Assembly (NCBI GenBank): GCA_029259875.1
Contig: JAJDEK010000164.1
Span: 1-14,743 of the forward strand
Direction of reading: 5' to 3'
Origin: Planctomycetaceae bacterium
GTDB lineage: Bacteria; Planctomycetota; Planctomycetia; Planctomycetales; Planctomycetaceae
DNA length: 14,743 nt
Shown here: positions 7,096-14,696 of the stretch, in pieces
How positions within the stretch are numbered: position 1 is the stretch's first letter
Layout of the letters: each line of letters opens with the position of its first letter
The notes under the pieces: generated by a model
The model's input: only the letters and a program-made list of their open reading frames with translations
What the model was told of the DNA's origin: nothing
Database searches by the model: none
Position numbers and translations under genes: made by a program

Positions 7096-8606
7096 CAGGT
7101 TAACCCTTGGGAACGGGGGTTTTGTGGATTGGTTTGCTTTTGATCTATTTCAATTGCATGTGGACTTTGTATTACTCCCATAGTCGATTGTTGAATGAGC
7201 AACGATTCTAATTCTGAGATCACTTCCGGTTCCAGTACATGTTCGATGGCATCGGCATCCTGATCGACTTTACTCGGTGCAACATCGGCATAAGTGATCA
7301 AATACAGTTCCCACAAACGATGTTCGTGTACAAGCCGGATCGCTTCTTTGAGTCCAGCTTCCGTTAGTTGTAGTTGATCTTCGTGAATCGTTTCAACAAG
7401 CCGTTCTCGTTCTGCTCGTTTCACAATTTTTTTGAGAGCTGGCAGGGACCAGCTTCGCATTTGATTTAGTGTCTCAACAGGAACTGGAAGGGATTCCAAT
7501 GTCTGTTTCTCATTAAGAAGTCCACGCGTTTCCAGGTATTCATAAATGCCTCGCAGCAGGTGTTGTCGATTGATTTTTGTATTCAGTTCATAGCGTCGCA
7601 GTTTGCGGATCAGAATACCGCGGGGAATTCCAAAAATCATGCTGAACAGGAACATCGCCGTTGCGACCAACACAATCATGGCGCCTGAGGGAAGATTGGG
7701 AAAGACCGCGCTCATAGCCGAGCCGATCATGCCACTGAGGGCTCCCAGTACAATGGCCACAATTGTCATGTTGACCATTTTTTCGGTCCAAAAGCGTGCT
7801 GCTGCGGGAGGGATGACCAACAAAGAAATCATCAGAATCAATCCGACCGCTTGCAGGCCGATAATGGTCACAATCACGACCAGGCCCATCAGTATCATAT
7901 CCAGAAAAACGACGGGAAAACCACGAGAGACGGCGAACCCTTCATCAAAACAAAGTAACGTCAATTCTTTAAACAGCAGAACAGAAATCAGTACACAAAT
8001 CATACCGGCACTGCCGATGAGCCAGGCGTCGCTGGCAACCATTGAGGCGGTCTTGCCATAAATGAACGATTCCAGCCCCGCGGCGTGACCGGTTTTCATC
8101 TGTTGGACGATGCCCAAGAGTGCGATCCCAGCACCAAAAAATACACTGAGCACAATCCCCAGTGCGGCATCTTCTTTCAAGCGTGTCAGATTTCGGACAA
8201 GAAGAATCGTGGCAATCCCCAGTAAGCCACTTAAAGCAGCGCCCACAAGTAAGATGGGTAGTGTTTTCCCATCCAGACCCAATGATGTGGCAACAATAAA
8301 GGCAATTGCGATTCCGGGAAGTGTTGCATGGCTTAATGCGTCTCCCATCAGCGCCCGTTTGCGTAATAAGGCAAAGCTGCCAATCATGCCGGCAGACATT
8401 CCCAATAGTGTGGTGCCGAGGACGACGATTCGTGTGTTATAATCCTGTAAAAATAAAACACGTTTCCAGTCCGACCATTCTGGGATTGAGATGCTACGGT
8501 CCGTGATTGATTGTTGTGCCTGAGCTTCTCTCGAACCGCCTGCTGCGATAACCAACGTTTGTGGAACAAAACTGGCGAAGAGAAACACCAGAAAGAACGG
8601 TCTCAT
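7095..8606 (-). CDS. Metal ABC transporter permease fused to a DtxR-like domain (YtgC-YtgR-like)
   Basis: 503 residues. An N-terminal hydrophobic, signal-like segment (1-22) and a polar stretch (23-55) precede the ABC-3 permease core (about 56-330, with SFALLRKRALMGDALSHATLPG at 77-98 and LLVIPPAAARFW at 262-273). Residues 345-485 are DtxR-like: a winged helix (about 345-420), then HRLWELYL (429-436), KVDQDADAIEHVL (446-458) and SPHA (481-484). Compared with DtxR, ancillary His79/Glu83 are kept (His429/Glu433), His98 becomes Asp448, Cys102 becomes Asp452, and Glu105/His106 are kept (Glu455/His456). In Chlamydia the third gene of ytgABCD is also a permease-repressor fusion, and its repressor half YtgR is released by cleavage and binds DNA with iron. 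Position and domain order match here. The gene overlaps the ATPase stop by 4 bases (ATGA) and the next permease by 1. The metal is undecided between Fe, Mn and Zn. Confidence 0.9.
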   Translation of the reverse strand: MRPFFLVFLFASFVPQTLVIAAGGSREAQAQQSITDRSISIPEWSDWKRVLFLQDYNTRIVVLGTTLLGMSAGMIGSFALLRKRALMGDALSHATLPGIAIAFIVATSLGLDGKTLPILLVGAALSGLLGIATILLVRNLTRLKEDAALGIVLSVFFGAGIALLGIVQQMKTGHAAGLESFIYGKTASMVASDAWLIGSAGMICVLISVLLFKELTLLCFDEGFAVSRGFPVVFLDMILMGLVVIVTIIGLQAVGLILMISLLVIPPAAARFWTEKMVNMTIVAIVLGALSGMIGSAMSAVFPNLPSGAMIVLVATAMFLFSMIFGIPRGILIRKLRRYELNTKINRQHLLRGIYEYLETRGLLNEKQTLESLPVPVETLNQMRSWSLPALKKIVKRAERERLVETIHEDQLQLTEAGLKEAIRLVHEHRLWELYLITYADVAPSKVDQDADAIEHVLEPEVISELESLLIQQSTMGVIQSPHAIEIDQKQTNPQNPRSQGLT

Positions 8607-9418
8607 AAAGACTGCTCCCGACGTCGCATTGTTTCAGTCGCTTCTTCCAGTAATGTCAGCCGTCCGCCATAGGTTTTTTGGAGATTTTCTGGAGTGAAGA
8701 CATCTGCCGTCAGTCCGTGGTCGATCACTCTCATATTGAGTAATATCACATAGTCAAAATATTCGGGTACGGTTTGCAGGTCGTGGTGAATGACGAGCGC
8801 CGTTTTTCCTGCTTCTTTCATTTCCTGCAGAATTTGGACAATTGCTTTTTCAGTAGCAGCATCGACGGCTGCGAATGGTTCGTCCATCAGATACAGGTCG
8901 GCGTTCTGAACCAGGGCTCTTGCTAAAAACGTCCGTTGTTGTTGACCACCGGAAAGTTGGCTGATTTGTCGCCGTGCATAATCGGCGATACCAACTCGTT
9001 CCAAAGCATCCATTGCCAGGTCGCGGTGCTTTTTACGAACAGGAAGACACCAGCCAATCTCTTTATAAAGACCCATGGTTACGACATCCAGGGCGTCAAC
9101 GGGAAAATCCCAGTCGACGCTTTCGCGTTGAGGGACATACCCAACGCGTTGTCGATTTTTTTGATAAGGCTTACCAAAAATTTGCACTCGACCGGAAGCC
9201 TTGGGGATGAGTTCCATAATGGCTTTGATCAATGTGCTTTTACCGGCACCATTGGGACCGACAATGCCGACTAACTTGCCCGGTGGAATTTTAAAGCTCA
9301 CATCCCAGATCACGGGTTTGCGGTGGTAGGCCACCGTTAAGTCATAAACGGAGAGTGGAGTTTCTTCGAGGGGGAGTTCTGGCTGTGGAGCAGAAGTGGA
9401 ACTCTCTCTAGTATTCAT
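8603..9418 (-). CDS. Metal ABC transporter ATP-binding protein (YtgB/TroB/ZnuC-like)
   Basis: 271 residues, the usual size plus a 20-residue N-terminal extension. It powers metal import by hydrolysing ATP at the cytoplasmic face of the two permeases. Walker A is GPNGAGKS (54-61), the Q-loop is in YVPQRESVDWDFP (94-106, typical of manganese/zinc/iron importers), the signature is LSGGQQQR (155-162), Walker B is LYLMDEP (175-181) and the H-loop is His212 in VIHHD. All catalytic elements are present. The gene lies 102 bases downstream of the receptor gene and overlaps the first permease by 4 bases, so the ATPase and both permeases should be made in coupled amounts. The start at ATG 9416-9418 lacks a strong ribosome-binding site. 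Confidence 0.93.
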   Translation of the reverse strand: MNTRESSTSAPQPELPLEETPLSVYDLTVAYHRKPVIWDVSFKIPPGKLVGIVGPNGAGKSTLIKAIMELIPKASGRVQIFGKPYQKNRQRVGYVPQRESVDWDFPVDALDVVTMGLYKEIGWCLPVRKKHRDLAMDALERVGIADYARRQISQLSGGQQQRTFLARALVQNADLYLMDEPFAAVDAATEKAIVQILQEMKEAGKTALVIHHDLQTVPEYFDYVILLNMRVIDHGLTADVFTPENLQKTYGGRLTLLEEATETMRRREQSL

Positions 9419-9475
9419 AGGAGTGGATTCGTTTCATCAAATAACTGAGGTTCTTGATTTTATTTCATCTATTGT

Positions 9476-9519
9476 AGAAAGCATCTCTTGAGTGATGGCT
9501 CATTTGATACGCGCTTTCT
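9476..9519. repeat. Nested inverted repeat between the receptor and ATPase genes
   Basis: Outer arms AGAAAGC (9476-9482) and GCTTTCT (9513-9519) pair over 7 bp, and inside them TGAG (9489-9492) and CTCA (9499-9502) form a second small stem. It begins two bases after the receptor stop in transcript order. No T run follows, so full termination is unlikely. It could protect the 3' end of the receptor message and allow more receptor than ATPase, as is common in binding-protein operons. This is inference only. Confidence 0.3.
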
Positions 9520-9520
9520 T

Positions 9521-10516
9521 TTAGTGCGAAAGTTTTTCTTGCATCCCTTTTTCCGGCGCCGTTCCACCTAATGCACGCGTTACAATTGTAAAGTTATGAT
9601 CCAGCATTCCGAAATAGGTGCCTTCATAAGTGCCTGTTTCACCCATGGCGTCCGAAAATAATTCGCCACCGATGATGATGTTATGTCCTTGCGCTTTGGC
9701 TCCATCAATGAGCGCAGTAATATTCTTTTTGGAGACACTGCTTTCCACAAATACCGCTTTGATGTTTTTCTTAACGAGCATGTCTACGAGCTCATTAATT
9801 CGTTTCAGTCCTGCTTCTGATTCGGTAGAGATTCCCTGCACGCCTTGCACATTCAGTCCGTACGCACGTCCAAAGTAATTGAAAGCATCGTGTGAAGTAA
9901 TCAGAATGCGACTCTCTTCAGGGATAGATTTAATGGTTTTTAAACCGTATTGATGCAAGTCGCCCAAGTGCTTTTTGTATGGTTCCGCGTTTTTTTGATA
10001 GTCTTTTGCATGAGTTGGATCGAATTTACTCAAAGCAGTTTGCACAGCATCGACACATTCAGACCAGGCAGCGACATCCATCCAGACATGCGGATCATAG
10101 TGGCCATCAAAGTCGTCTGGTTCGAGTAATGTTTTTTCATCGATCAATTCGGTGACCGCGTAAACGGGTTTATTTCGTGAAACTTTGATCAATGTGTCTG
10201 CCATCTTACCTTCGAGCATCAAGCCTGAGTAAAAGACGAGATCGGCATTCATAATAGTTTGCACGTCATCTCGAGTCGCTTTATGCATGTGGGGATCAAC
10301 GCCTGAACCCATGATTTGAGTCACGTTAACATGGTCACCACCAACATTCTTGATGAGGTCTGCGACCATGCCAACGGTTGCTGCTGCCTGAATCGGATAG
10401 GTAAGTGTTTTCGCTGTTTGCGCTTGGCTTGATGTATTATCAGTTGAGGGATTCTCCCCTGTATTACACCCAGCTAGAAAACTCAGTAACAAGGCGAAAG
10501 CGAAAAGCTTTCTCAT
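9521..10516 (-). CDS. Metal-binding lipoprotein of a cluster 9 ABC importer (TroA/YtgA/ZnuA-like)
   Basis: 331 residues. The signal peptide has lipobox LAGC (14-17), so Cys17 is lipidated, and a Ser/Thr/Asn-rich linker follows to about residue 38. Predicted metal ligands by family spacing are His76 (GVDPHMH), His143 (DPHVWMD), His209 (TSHDAFNYFG) and Asp289 (FSDAMG). Three His plus one Asp is the TroA, YtgA and ZnuA set; PsaA and MntC have Glu in the third position. The His-rich loop typical of zinc-specific ZnuA is absent; a short acidic stretch (LEPDDFDG) stands in its place. I therefore cannot decide between Fe, Mn and Zn. The start ATG 10514-10516 has GGGAG at a 7-base gap, the best ribosome-binding site in the operon. 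It is the first gene of the operon, directly behind the promoter and inverted repeat. Confidence 0.92.
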   Translation of the reverse strand: MRKLFAFALLLSFLAGCNTGENPSTDNTSSQAQTAKTLTYPIQAAATVGMVADLIKNVGGDHVNVTQIMGSGVDPHMHKATRDDVQTIMNADLVFYSGLMLEGKMADTLIKVSRNKPVYAVTELIDEKTLLEPDDFDGHYDPHVWMDVAAWSECVDAVQTALSKFDPTHAKDYQKNAEPYKKHLGDLHQYGLKTIKSIPEESRILITSHDAFNYFGRAYGLNVQGVQGISTESEAGLKRINELVDMLVKKNIKAVFVESSVSKKNITALIDGAKAQGHNIIIGGELFSDAMGETGTYEGTYFGMLDHNFTIVTRALGGTAPEKGMQEKLSH

Positions 10517-10555
10517 TTATAAACTCCCATCAGTATGTTGCTGTAGATAAAAACT

Positions 10556-10579
10556 AAAATGTAGCCACGGCTACATTTT
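10556..10579 (-). promoter_or_regulatory. 24-bp inverted repeat, candidate metal-responsive operator
   Basis: Two perfect 11-bp arms (AAAATGTAGCC and its reverse complement) flank a 2-bp centre. It begins 5 bases downstream of the -10 box and so would cover the transcription start and the first 24 transcribed bases. The core TAGC-N4-GCTA equals the core I recall of the E. coli MntR box. The alternative is a terminator hairpin: on the minus strand the arm is followed by TTTTAGTTTTT, and the stem is A-rich before and T-rich after. The adjoining promoter favours an operator or a 5'-end attenuator. Confidence 0.65.
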
Positions 10580-10584
10580 GTTCT

Positions 10585-10612
10585 ATTTTAGCAGAGGTTG
10601 AGGTGCTGTCAA
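10585..10612 (-). promoter_or_regulatory. Sigma-70 promoter of the metal transport operon
   Basis: TTGACA (10607-10612, minus strand) and TAAAAT (10585-10590) are separated by 16 bases. The -35 is a perfect consensus and the -10 differs at one position. The predicted start falls at about 10577-10579, giving an untranslated leader of about 62 bases to the receptor gene. The -35 box begins 21 bases after the stop of the upstream hydrolase gene. Confidence 0.75.
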
Positions 10613-10633
10613 CTCCAGCGGGATGGGGGCAGA

Positions 10634-13402
10634 TCAGGGTTTCAAGTGGCGATCAAAGAATCCGATGACAAGTGGGCGTAAGTCTCTTTGTTTTGGTTGG
10701 AGATGGAAACTATGAGGTGCTCCCTCGATGACGAGCAATTCTACGGGGATATTCTCCTTTTTCAGAGCGGCGGCTAAGAGTTCTGATTGCTCAACGGGAA
10801 CCAGAGCATCTTTAGTACCATGTAGGATCAGGAACGGGGGATCATCTTTAGTGATGTGTGTAATCGCCGAAGCCTGACGGCTGAGCTGCTTTTCCTCCGC
10901 GGAGAATGAGGATAGCAAGTCCCGTGATTGAGCCAAAGCAATCAGGTCATGCGCACCATACATAGGCACGACGGCTTGAATGCGGGAAGAAAAACCGGCA
11001 TAGGGTTCTTGGGGGGCTAGTTTGGGATCATTGCCGGTGACAGCCAGCATGGCAACCAGATGACCGCCTGCAGACCCGCCAATGGCTCCAATGTGGTCGG
11101 CGTCAATTTGATATTGGCTCGCATGTTTTCGCAAAAAACGGACAGCCGTCTTACAGTCATGTAGGTGTCCCGGCCAGACTTGTTTCAGGTTGTCTGTAAA
11201 TTTTGATTGTTTCTTTGCCAATTGATAGTTGATACTCGCGCAAACGTAGCCCGCTTTGGCCAGTGAGTTGCCTATGTTTTGCTCTCTGCGGGCTGCCTTA
11301 TCACCACCGTGCCAGCCGCCGCCATGAATGATGACGATTGCAGGGTAAGGCCCTTTCTGAAAATGGGGGTCAGGTAAATACAGGTCAAGTTTTTCTGTGC
11401 GTCCTTCACCGAGATAGCTAACATCTTTCTTGACACGAATCTGAGGCAGTTCCTGTTTGACGCGATCACTTGGGGCAATGAACTGAACTTTTTCTGGTCC
11501 CGCTAATTTCACGATGTGTTTGATGTCAAATTGTTTCAAAAGTCCGAAGCAGAATAATTCGGGGGCTTGATTGACGGACTTATCTTCTTCAATGATTTGT
11601 TTCAGAGAGCCCATCGCGCCTTTTAAGCTGACGCTGGAAATGGCCTCCGGTTCAATGGCAGCGGCTACGAGTGTAAACAGACTACTGCGAGGCCCTTCTG
11701 CTTGAATTTTGACGGAGGTTTGGTTTCGTTCCTCCTGCAACCAGCGGGCAATGGCTGCTACTTGACTTGTTTGGATTCCCAGTGGACGCTCTCCGACTGA
11801 GGCGACCAACAGACCATATAGAAAATCACGCTGACTGATTTTTGATTCCCCGAAATAAAACGGATCGACGGCCAGAACCGTTTCACCTTGTGAGAGCAGC
11901 TTTTTCACAGTTGATGCCAGACTCTTGCGACCTTCATCGGCGAGAACGATTGTTGTTGATTTAGAGGGACCATTCGAAAACTCAACCGCGGGAACCGTCC
12001 AGTCATCATTGATTCGCAACTTCCAGGATTTGATGGTTGTTTTATCCATTGCTGCCTGACTTGTTTTTTCTCCCGTCGCTTTTGATTTTTTGTAGTGCAC
12101 ATTTTTTTTGAGCGCTTTCCGTGGATTCTTTCCAGAAGATGTAGCTGCTTTTCGAGGGAGATCTTTACACAGCTTTAACGCCAGTGAATGAAACGTCTCG
12201 TTGTTTTTGGGAAGTTTGATATTGAGTTCATCTGCTGATTTGATTTCTGCGGTACATTCGATTTCCTTTACGGGAAGCGGTTTCCCCGGTTCGGAAAAAT
12301 GGGCCGATAGCATTCGGTACAATGCTTCGCGGTTATCCTGCAAAAAATTGTGATTACCGGGATCATCGTTAACATGCGACTGTAAATTGTTTTCCTTGTC
12401 ATACAATTTATAAACGGGGAAGGCCGCCTTTAAGAGTGGTGGTTGTGCATAACCGGATTCAAAACAACAGTTGTCTTTCGAGTTATTGGTCAACAGTGTA
12501 GGCCGCGGGGCGCGCATGGCTGTCAGATGGGTGTAGTCAGCATAGGCTGCGAGATCGTTGGGGGTTTGTTCGGAATCTCCCAGGTCCTTTGTATGATAGT
12601 TGCGCGTCAAAAAGCTGGAATAGCCGGCAACCGGATTGGAAAGAGTCACGCGTTCATCCAGCGAACTGATAAAGATCGTTTGCCAACCACCACCCGAAAG
12701 ACCGGCGACCGCAACACGCTTGGGGTCTGCGTTGGGGTGTGAGAGTAAGACGTCAAGCCCGCGCTTCATGGAAAGATAAAAGGGAGCCAATCCACTTGTA
12801 CCACACAGGTCCAATTGATTCATACGATAATGCATCAGGCCGGGGACATTTAATTGGCCCATTCCCAACCATTCGACGTTGAGCGCGATCATGCCTCGCT
12901 TGGCTTGATTAATACAGCGTACCTGTTTGTAGTCAGCAGCTTTACCGTTCCGATCATGCCCATTAACGTTCATGACAACGGGAACTTTTCCAGAAAGGTG
13001 ATTCGGAACATAGAGCAAAGCAGGAACCCAAAGACCGGGTACAGCTTCAAATCTTAGTTTCTGGATTTTGTATTCGGGACCTCCTGCAATGGTTTCGAGC
13101 CAGACGATGTTCATTTTTGAATCGCGCCATTTCGCAGCTTCTCCCCGATAAACCACTTTATTTAAGACATCGCTACGAACCTTTGAAATATATTTTTCCC
13201 AAGCGTCCACATTGTCGATTTCAGGCATGCCAGGGACACGCGGGGCGATATATTTTTGTACTTCTTTCCAGGGAAGCTCTTTATCGATGATTGGCTGTGA
13301 GAGCCACGTTTTCAGATCCTGCTCTGCAGAAAATAGAGGGTGGGAACCAAGAATCAACAGGCAACAGAAAACGAAAAAACGGTGAGAGCGTTGGTTGAGC
13401 AT
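10634..13402 (-). CDS. Secreted multi-module alpha/beta-hydrolase (two catalytic esterase modules around a degenerate one)
   Basis: 922 residues. A signal peptide (1-26, FSA cleavage site) predicts export. Module 1 (about 30-370) resembles large acetylxylan-esterase-like hydrolases common in planctomycetes, with nucleophile Ser236 in GLSGGGW, probable acid Asp310 and His351 in GNHNF. A Lys-rich linker (about 415-455) follows. Module 2 (about 455-645) keeps fold landmarks (TTIVLADEG, AVDPFYFGES) but has no GxSxG: the matching place reads AEGPRSSLF. Module 3 (about 656-922) is a BD-FAE/hormone-sensitive-lipase-type esterase with oxyanion HGGGW (693-697), Ser777 in GGSAGG, Asp865 in HGTKDALVP and His897 in APHSFH. 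Both outer modules look catalytically complete. The likely substrate class is ester-decorated polysaccharide, by analogy only. It lies between proC and the metal operon on the same strand, with gaps of 181 and 117 bases, and probably forms its own unit. Confidence 0.88.
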   Translation of the reverse strand: MLNQRSHRFFVFCCLLILGSHPLFSAEQDLKTWLSQPIIDKELPWKEVQKYIAPRVPGMPEIDNVDAWEKYISKVRSDVLNKVVYRGEAAKWRDSKMNIVWLETIAGGPEYKIQKLRFEAVPGLWVPALLYVPNHLSGKVPVVMNVNGHDRNGKAADYKQVRCINQAKRGMIALNVEWLGMGQLNVPGLMHYRMNQLDLCGTSGLAPFYLSMKRGLDVLLSHPNADPKRVAVAGLSGGGWQTIFISSLDERVTLSNPVAGYSSFLTRNYHTKDLGDSEQTPNDLAAYADYTHLTAMRAPRPTLLTNNSKDNCCFESGYAQPPLLKAAFPVYKLYDKENNLQSHVNDDPGNHNFLQDNREALYRMLSAHFSEPGKPLPVKEIECTAEIKSADELNIKLPKNNETFHSLALKLCKDLPRKAATSSGKNPRKALKKNVHYKKSKATGEKTSQAAMDKTTIKSWKLRINDDWTVPAVEFSNGPSKSTTIVLADEGRKSLASTVKKLLSQGETVLAVDPFYFGESKISQRDFLYGLLVASVGERPLGIQTSQVAAIARWLQEERNQTSVKIQAEGPRSSLFTLVAAAIEPEAISSVSLKGAMGSLKQIIEEDKSVNQAPELFCFGLLKQFDIKHIVKLAGPEKVQFIAPSDRVKQELPQIRVKKDVSYLGEGRTEKLDLYLPDPHFQKGPYPAIVIIHGGGWHGGDKAARREQNIGNSLAKAGYVCASINYQLAKKQSKFTDNLKQVWPGHLHDCKTAVRFLRKHASQYQIDADHIGAIGGSAGGHLVAMLAVTGNDPKLAPQEPYAGFSSRIQAVVPMYGAHDLIALAQSRDLLSSFSAEEKQLSRQASAITHITKDDPPFLILHGTKDALVPVEQSELLAAALKKENIPVELLVIEGAPHSFHLQPKQRDLRPLVIGFFDRHLKP

Positions 13403-13488
13403 TGTCGTGTATCCCGGTGTCTTCAGGTGGGGAAATTTGTGGAGGTTTCATTTCATTCTGAGAAAACCAGGCGGGTAACGCAAGTTCG

Positions 13489-13518
13489 TTAATAAAATTA
13501 AAGAAATACACATGACAA
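13489..13518 (-). promoter_or_regulatory. Possible promoter of the secreted hydrolase
   Basis: TTGTCA (13513-13518, minus strand) and TATTAA (13489-13494) are separated by 18 bases, about 80 bases before the start codon. Each hexamer has one or two mismatches to consensus in an AT-rich stretch, so a chance match is possible. Confidence 0.35.
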
Positions 13519-13583
13519 ATAATTCAATAGCAGAGGCAGGCTTCAAACCAAGGCAAAAGCTAATTGGCTTGAGTTCTGCAAAT

Positions 13584-14408
13584 TCAAGAACTTTTTCCGA
13601 GTTCGATAGATCGGTTTGTGGCAGCACTAACCGCGTTCATCAGGCTGTGTCTTAATCCACCCGCTTCTAACTCGTGGATACCGGCAATGGTAGTGCCACC
13701 GGGACTCGTGACCGCATCTTTGAGCGTTCCGGGATGCTCACCCGTTTCGAGCACCATTTCTGCTGCTCCTTTCACAGTTTGGGCAGCCAGTTGTGTGGCG
13801 ATGTGTCTGGGAAGTCCCATCCGCACACCTCCGTCACTGAGGGCTTCGATCACTTGATAAACATAAGCAGGGCCACTGCCTGATAAACCAGTGACGGCGT
13901 CCAGTTGAGACTCGGGGACTTCAACGGCAGTCCCTACGGTAGACAATAATGATTCGACCAAACATGCGTCTTCATCAGTCGCTTGACCGCCACGTGAGAA
14001 AGCAGAAGCTCCCTGCTTAACCAGAGAGGGAGTGTTGGGCATGACCCGAATGAGTCGCGTCGTCTTTCCAAGTTGCTCCAAAAAGAGAGCCAGCGGACAG
14101 CCGGCGGCGATTGAAACAATCAAATGCTGGTCATTCAGAGAGCCTTTGATTTCTTGAACCACGTCGACCATTTGTTGTGGTTTCACAGCCAGAACAATGA
14201 TTTCAGCTTGTTCTATTACGGTAAGATTCGAGTCGACTGCCTGAGCCCCCGTTTCTTGGGCAAATCCAGTTCGAACTGCTTCAAACTTGTCGCTGGCCCA
14301 AACGTGTTCAGCTGTTGTAAAACCAGCGGAAATTAAGCCTCCAGCCAGCGCCGTTGCCATACGACCCGCTCCGATAAAGCCAACGTTCACGCATCTATTT
14401 TCTGACAT
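13584..14408 (-). CDS. proC: Pyrroline-5-carboxylate reductase
   Basis: 274 residues, the normal family length, cytoplasmic. It reduces 1-pyrroline-5-carboxylate to L-proline with NAD(P)H, the last step of proline synthesis. The N-terminal Rossmann motif is GFIGAGRMA (10-18), with LAVKPQQM (73-80) and RVMPNTPSLVKQGASAF (121-137) following. The catalytic and dimer region has LSGSGPAYVY (175-184), and the family signature HPGTLKDAVTSPGGTTIAG spans 225-243. All expected motifs are present. The start ATG 14406-14408 has AGAGG only one base away, so ribosome binding may instead use an upstream purine tract. It is transcribed away from the probable mqnA across 288 bases. Confidence 0.95.
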   Translation of the reverse strand: MSENRCVNVGFIGAGRMATALAGGLISAGFTTAEHVWASDKFEAVRTGFAQETGAQAVDSNLTVIEQAEIIVLAVKPQQMVDVVQEIKGSLNDQHLIVSIAAGCPLALFLEQLGKTTRLIRVMPNTPSLVKQGASAFSRGGQATDEDACLVESLLSTVGTAVEVPESQLDAVTGLSGSGPAYVYQVIEALSDGGVRMGLPRHIATQLAAQTVKGAAEMVLETGEHPGTLKDAVTSPGGTTIAGIHELEAGGLRHSLMNAVSAATNRSIELGKSS

Positions 14409-14441
14409 GCCTCTGGTGCTTTCTTATGAGTATGCATGATC

Positions 14442-14492
14442 ATTCAGTCTGAATAATCCCGCTGAATTTCGCTTGTCCTTGAATTTTCAAGG
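14442..14492. repeat. Two short inverted repeats upstream of proC
   Basis: ATTCAG-T-CTGAAT (14442-14454) and CCTTGAA-TT-TTCAAGG (14477-14492) lie 34 and 69 bases upstream of the proC start, in the divergent region shared with the probable mqnA. A further CTGAAT copy is at 14462-14467. Their symmetry and position suit regulator binding sites, but no cognate regulator is visible here. Confidence 0.3.
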
Positions 14493-14629
14493 GTATAGTG
14501 CCTGATTGAAGGAGCATAAACTGCTAGAATACAATAAAGTAGGTCGAGTTTATTAATGAATTGTAACACCAACGGTCAGGATGTGCATCAGAGTGCGTTC
14601 TTACGGTGGTCAACCATAGTGTGAGCTGA

Positions 14630-14657
14630 TTGCGAGATGAAGATTGCTGGCTATAAT
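14630..14657 (+). promoter_or_regulatory. Promoter of the probable mqnA
   Basis: TTGCGA (14630-14635) and a perfect TATAAT (14652-14657) are separated by 16 bases. The predicted start near 14664 leaves a leader of about 33 bases before the ATG at 14697. Confidence 0.5.
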
Positions 14658-14696
14658 AAGTTGGACAATACAACTGGAAACGAAAGCCAAACGATA

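Noticed and set aside
9743..9745. Glu258 (FVESSV) as the third metal ligand of the receptor, implying a PsaA-type manganese site
   Set aside because: By spacing from the second ligand the third ligand is residue 209 (His in TSHDAFNYF). FVESSV is a general family motif.
13572..13592. AGTTCT/AGAACT hairpin at the proC 3' end as terminator
   Set aside because: The T run follows on the plus strand, which has no gene to terminate there, and the hairpin overlaps the proC coding end.
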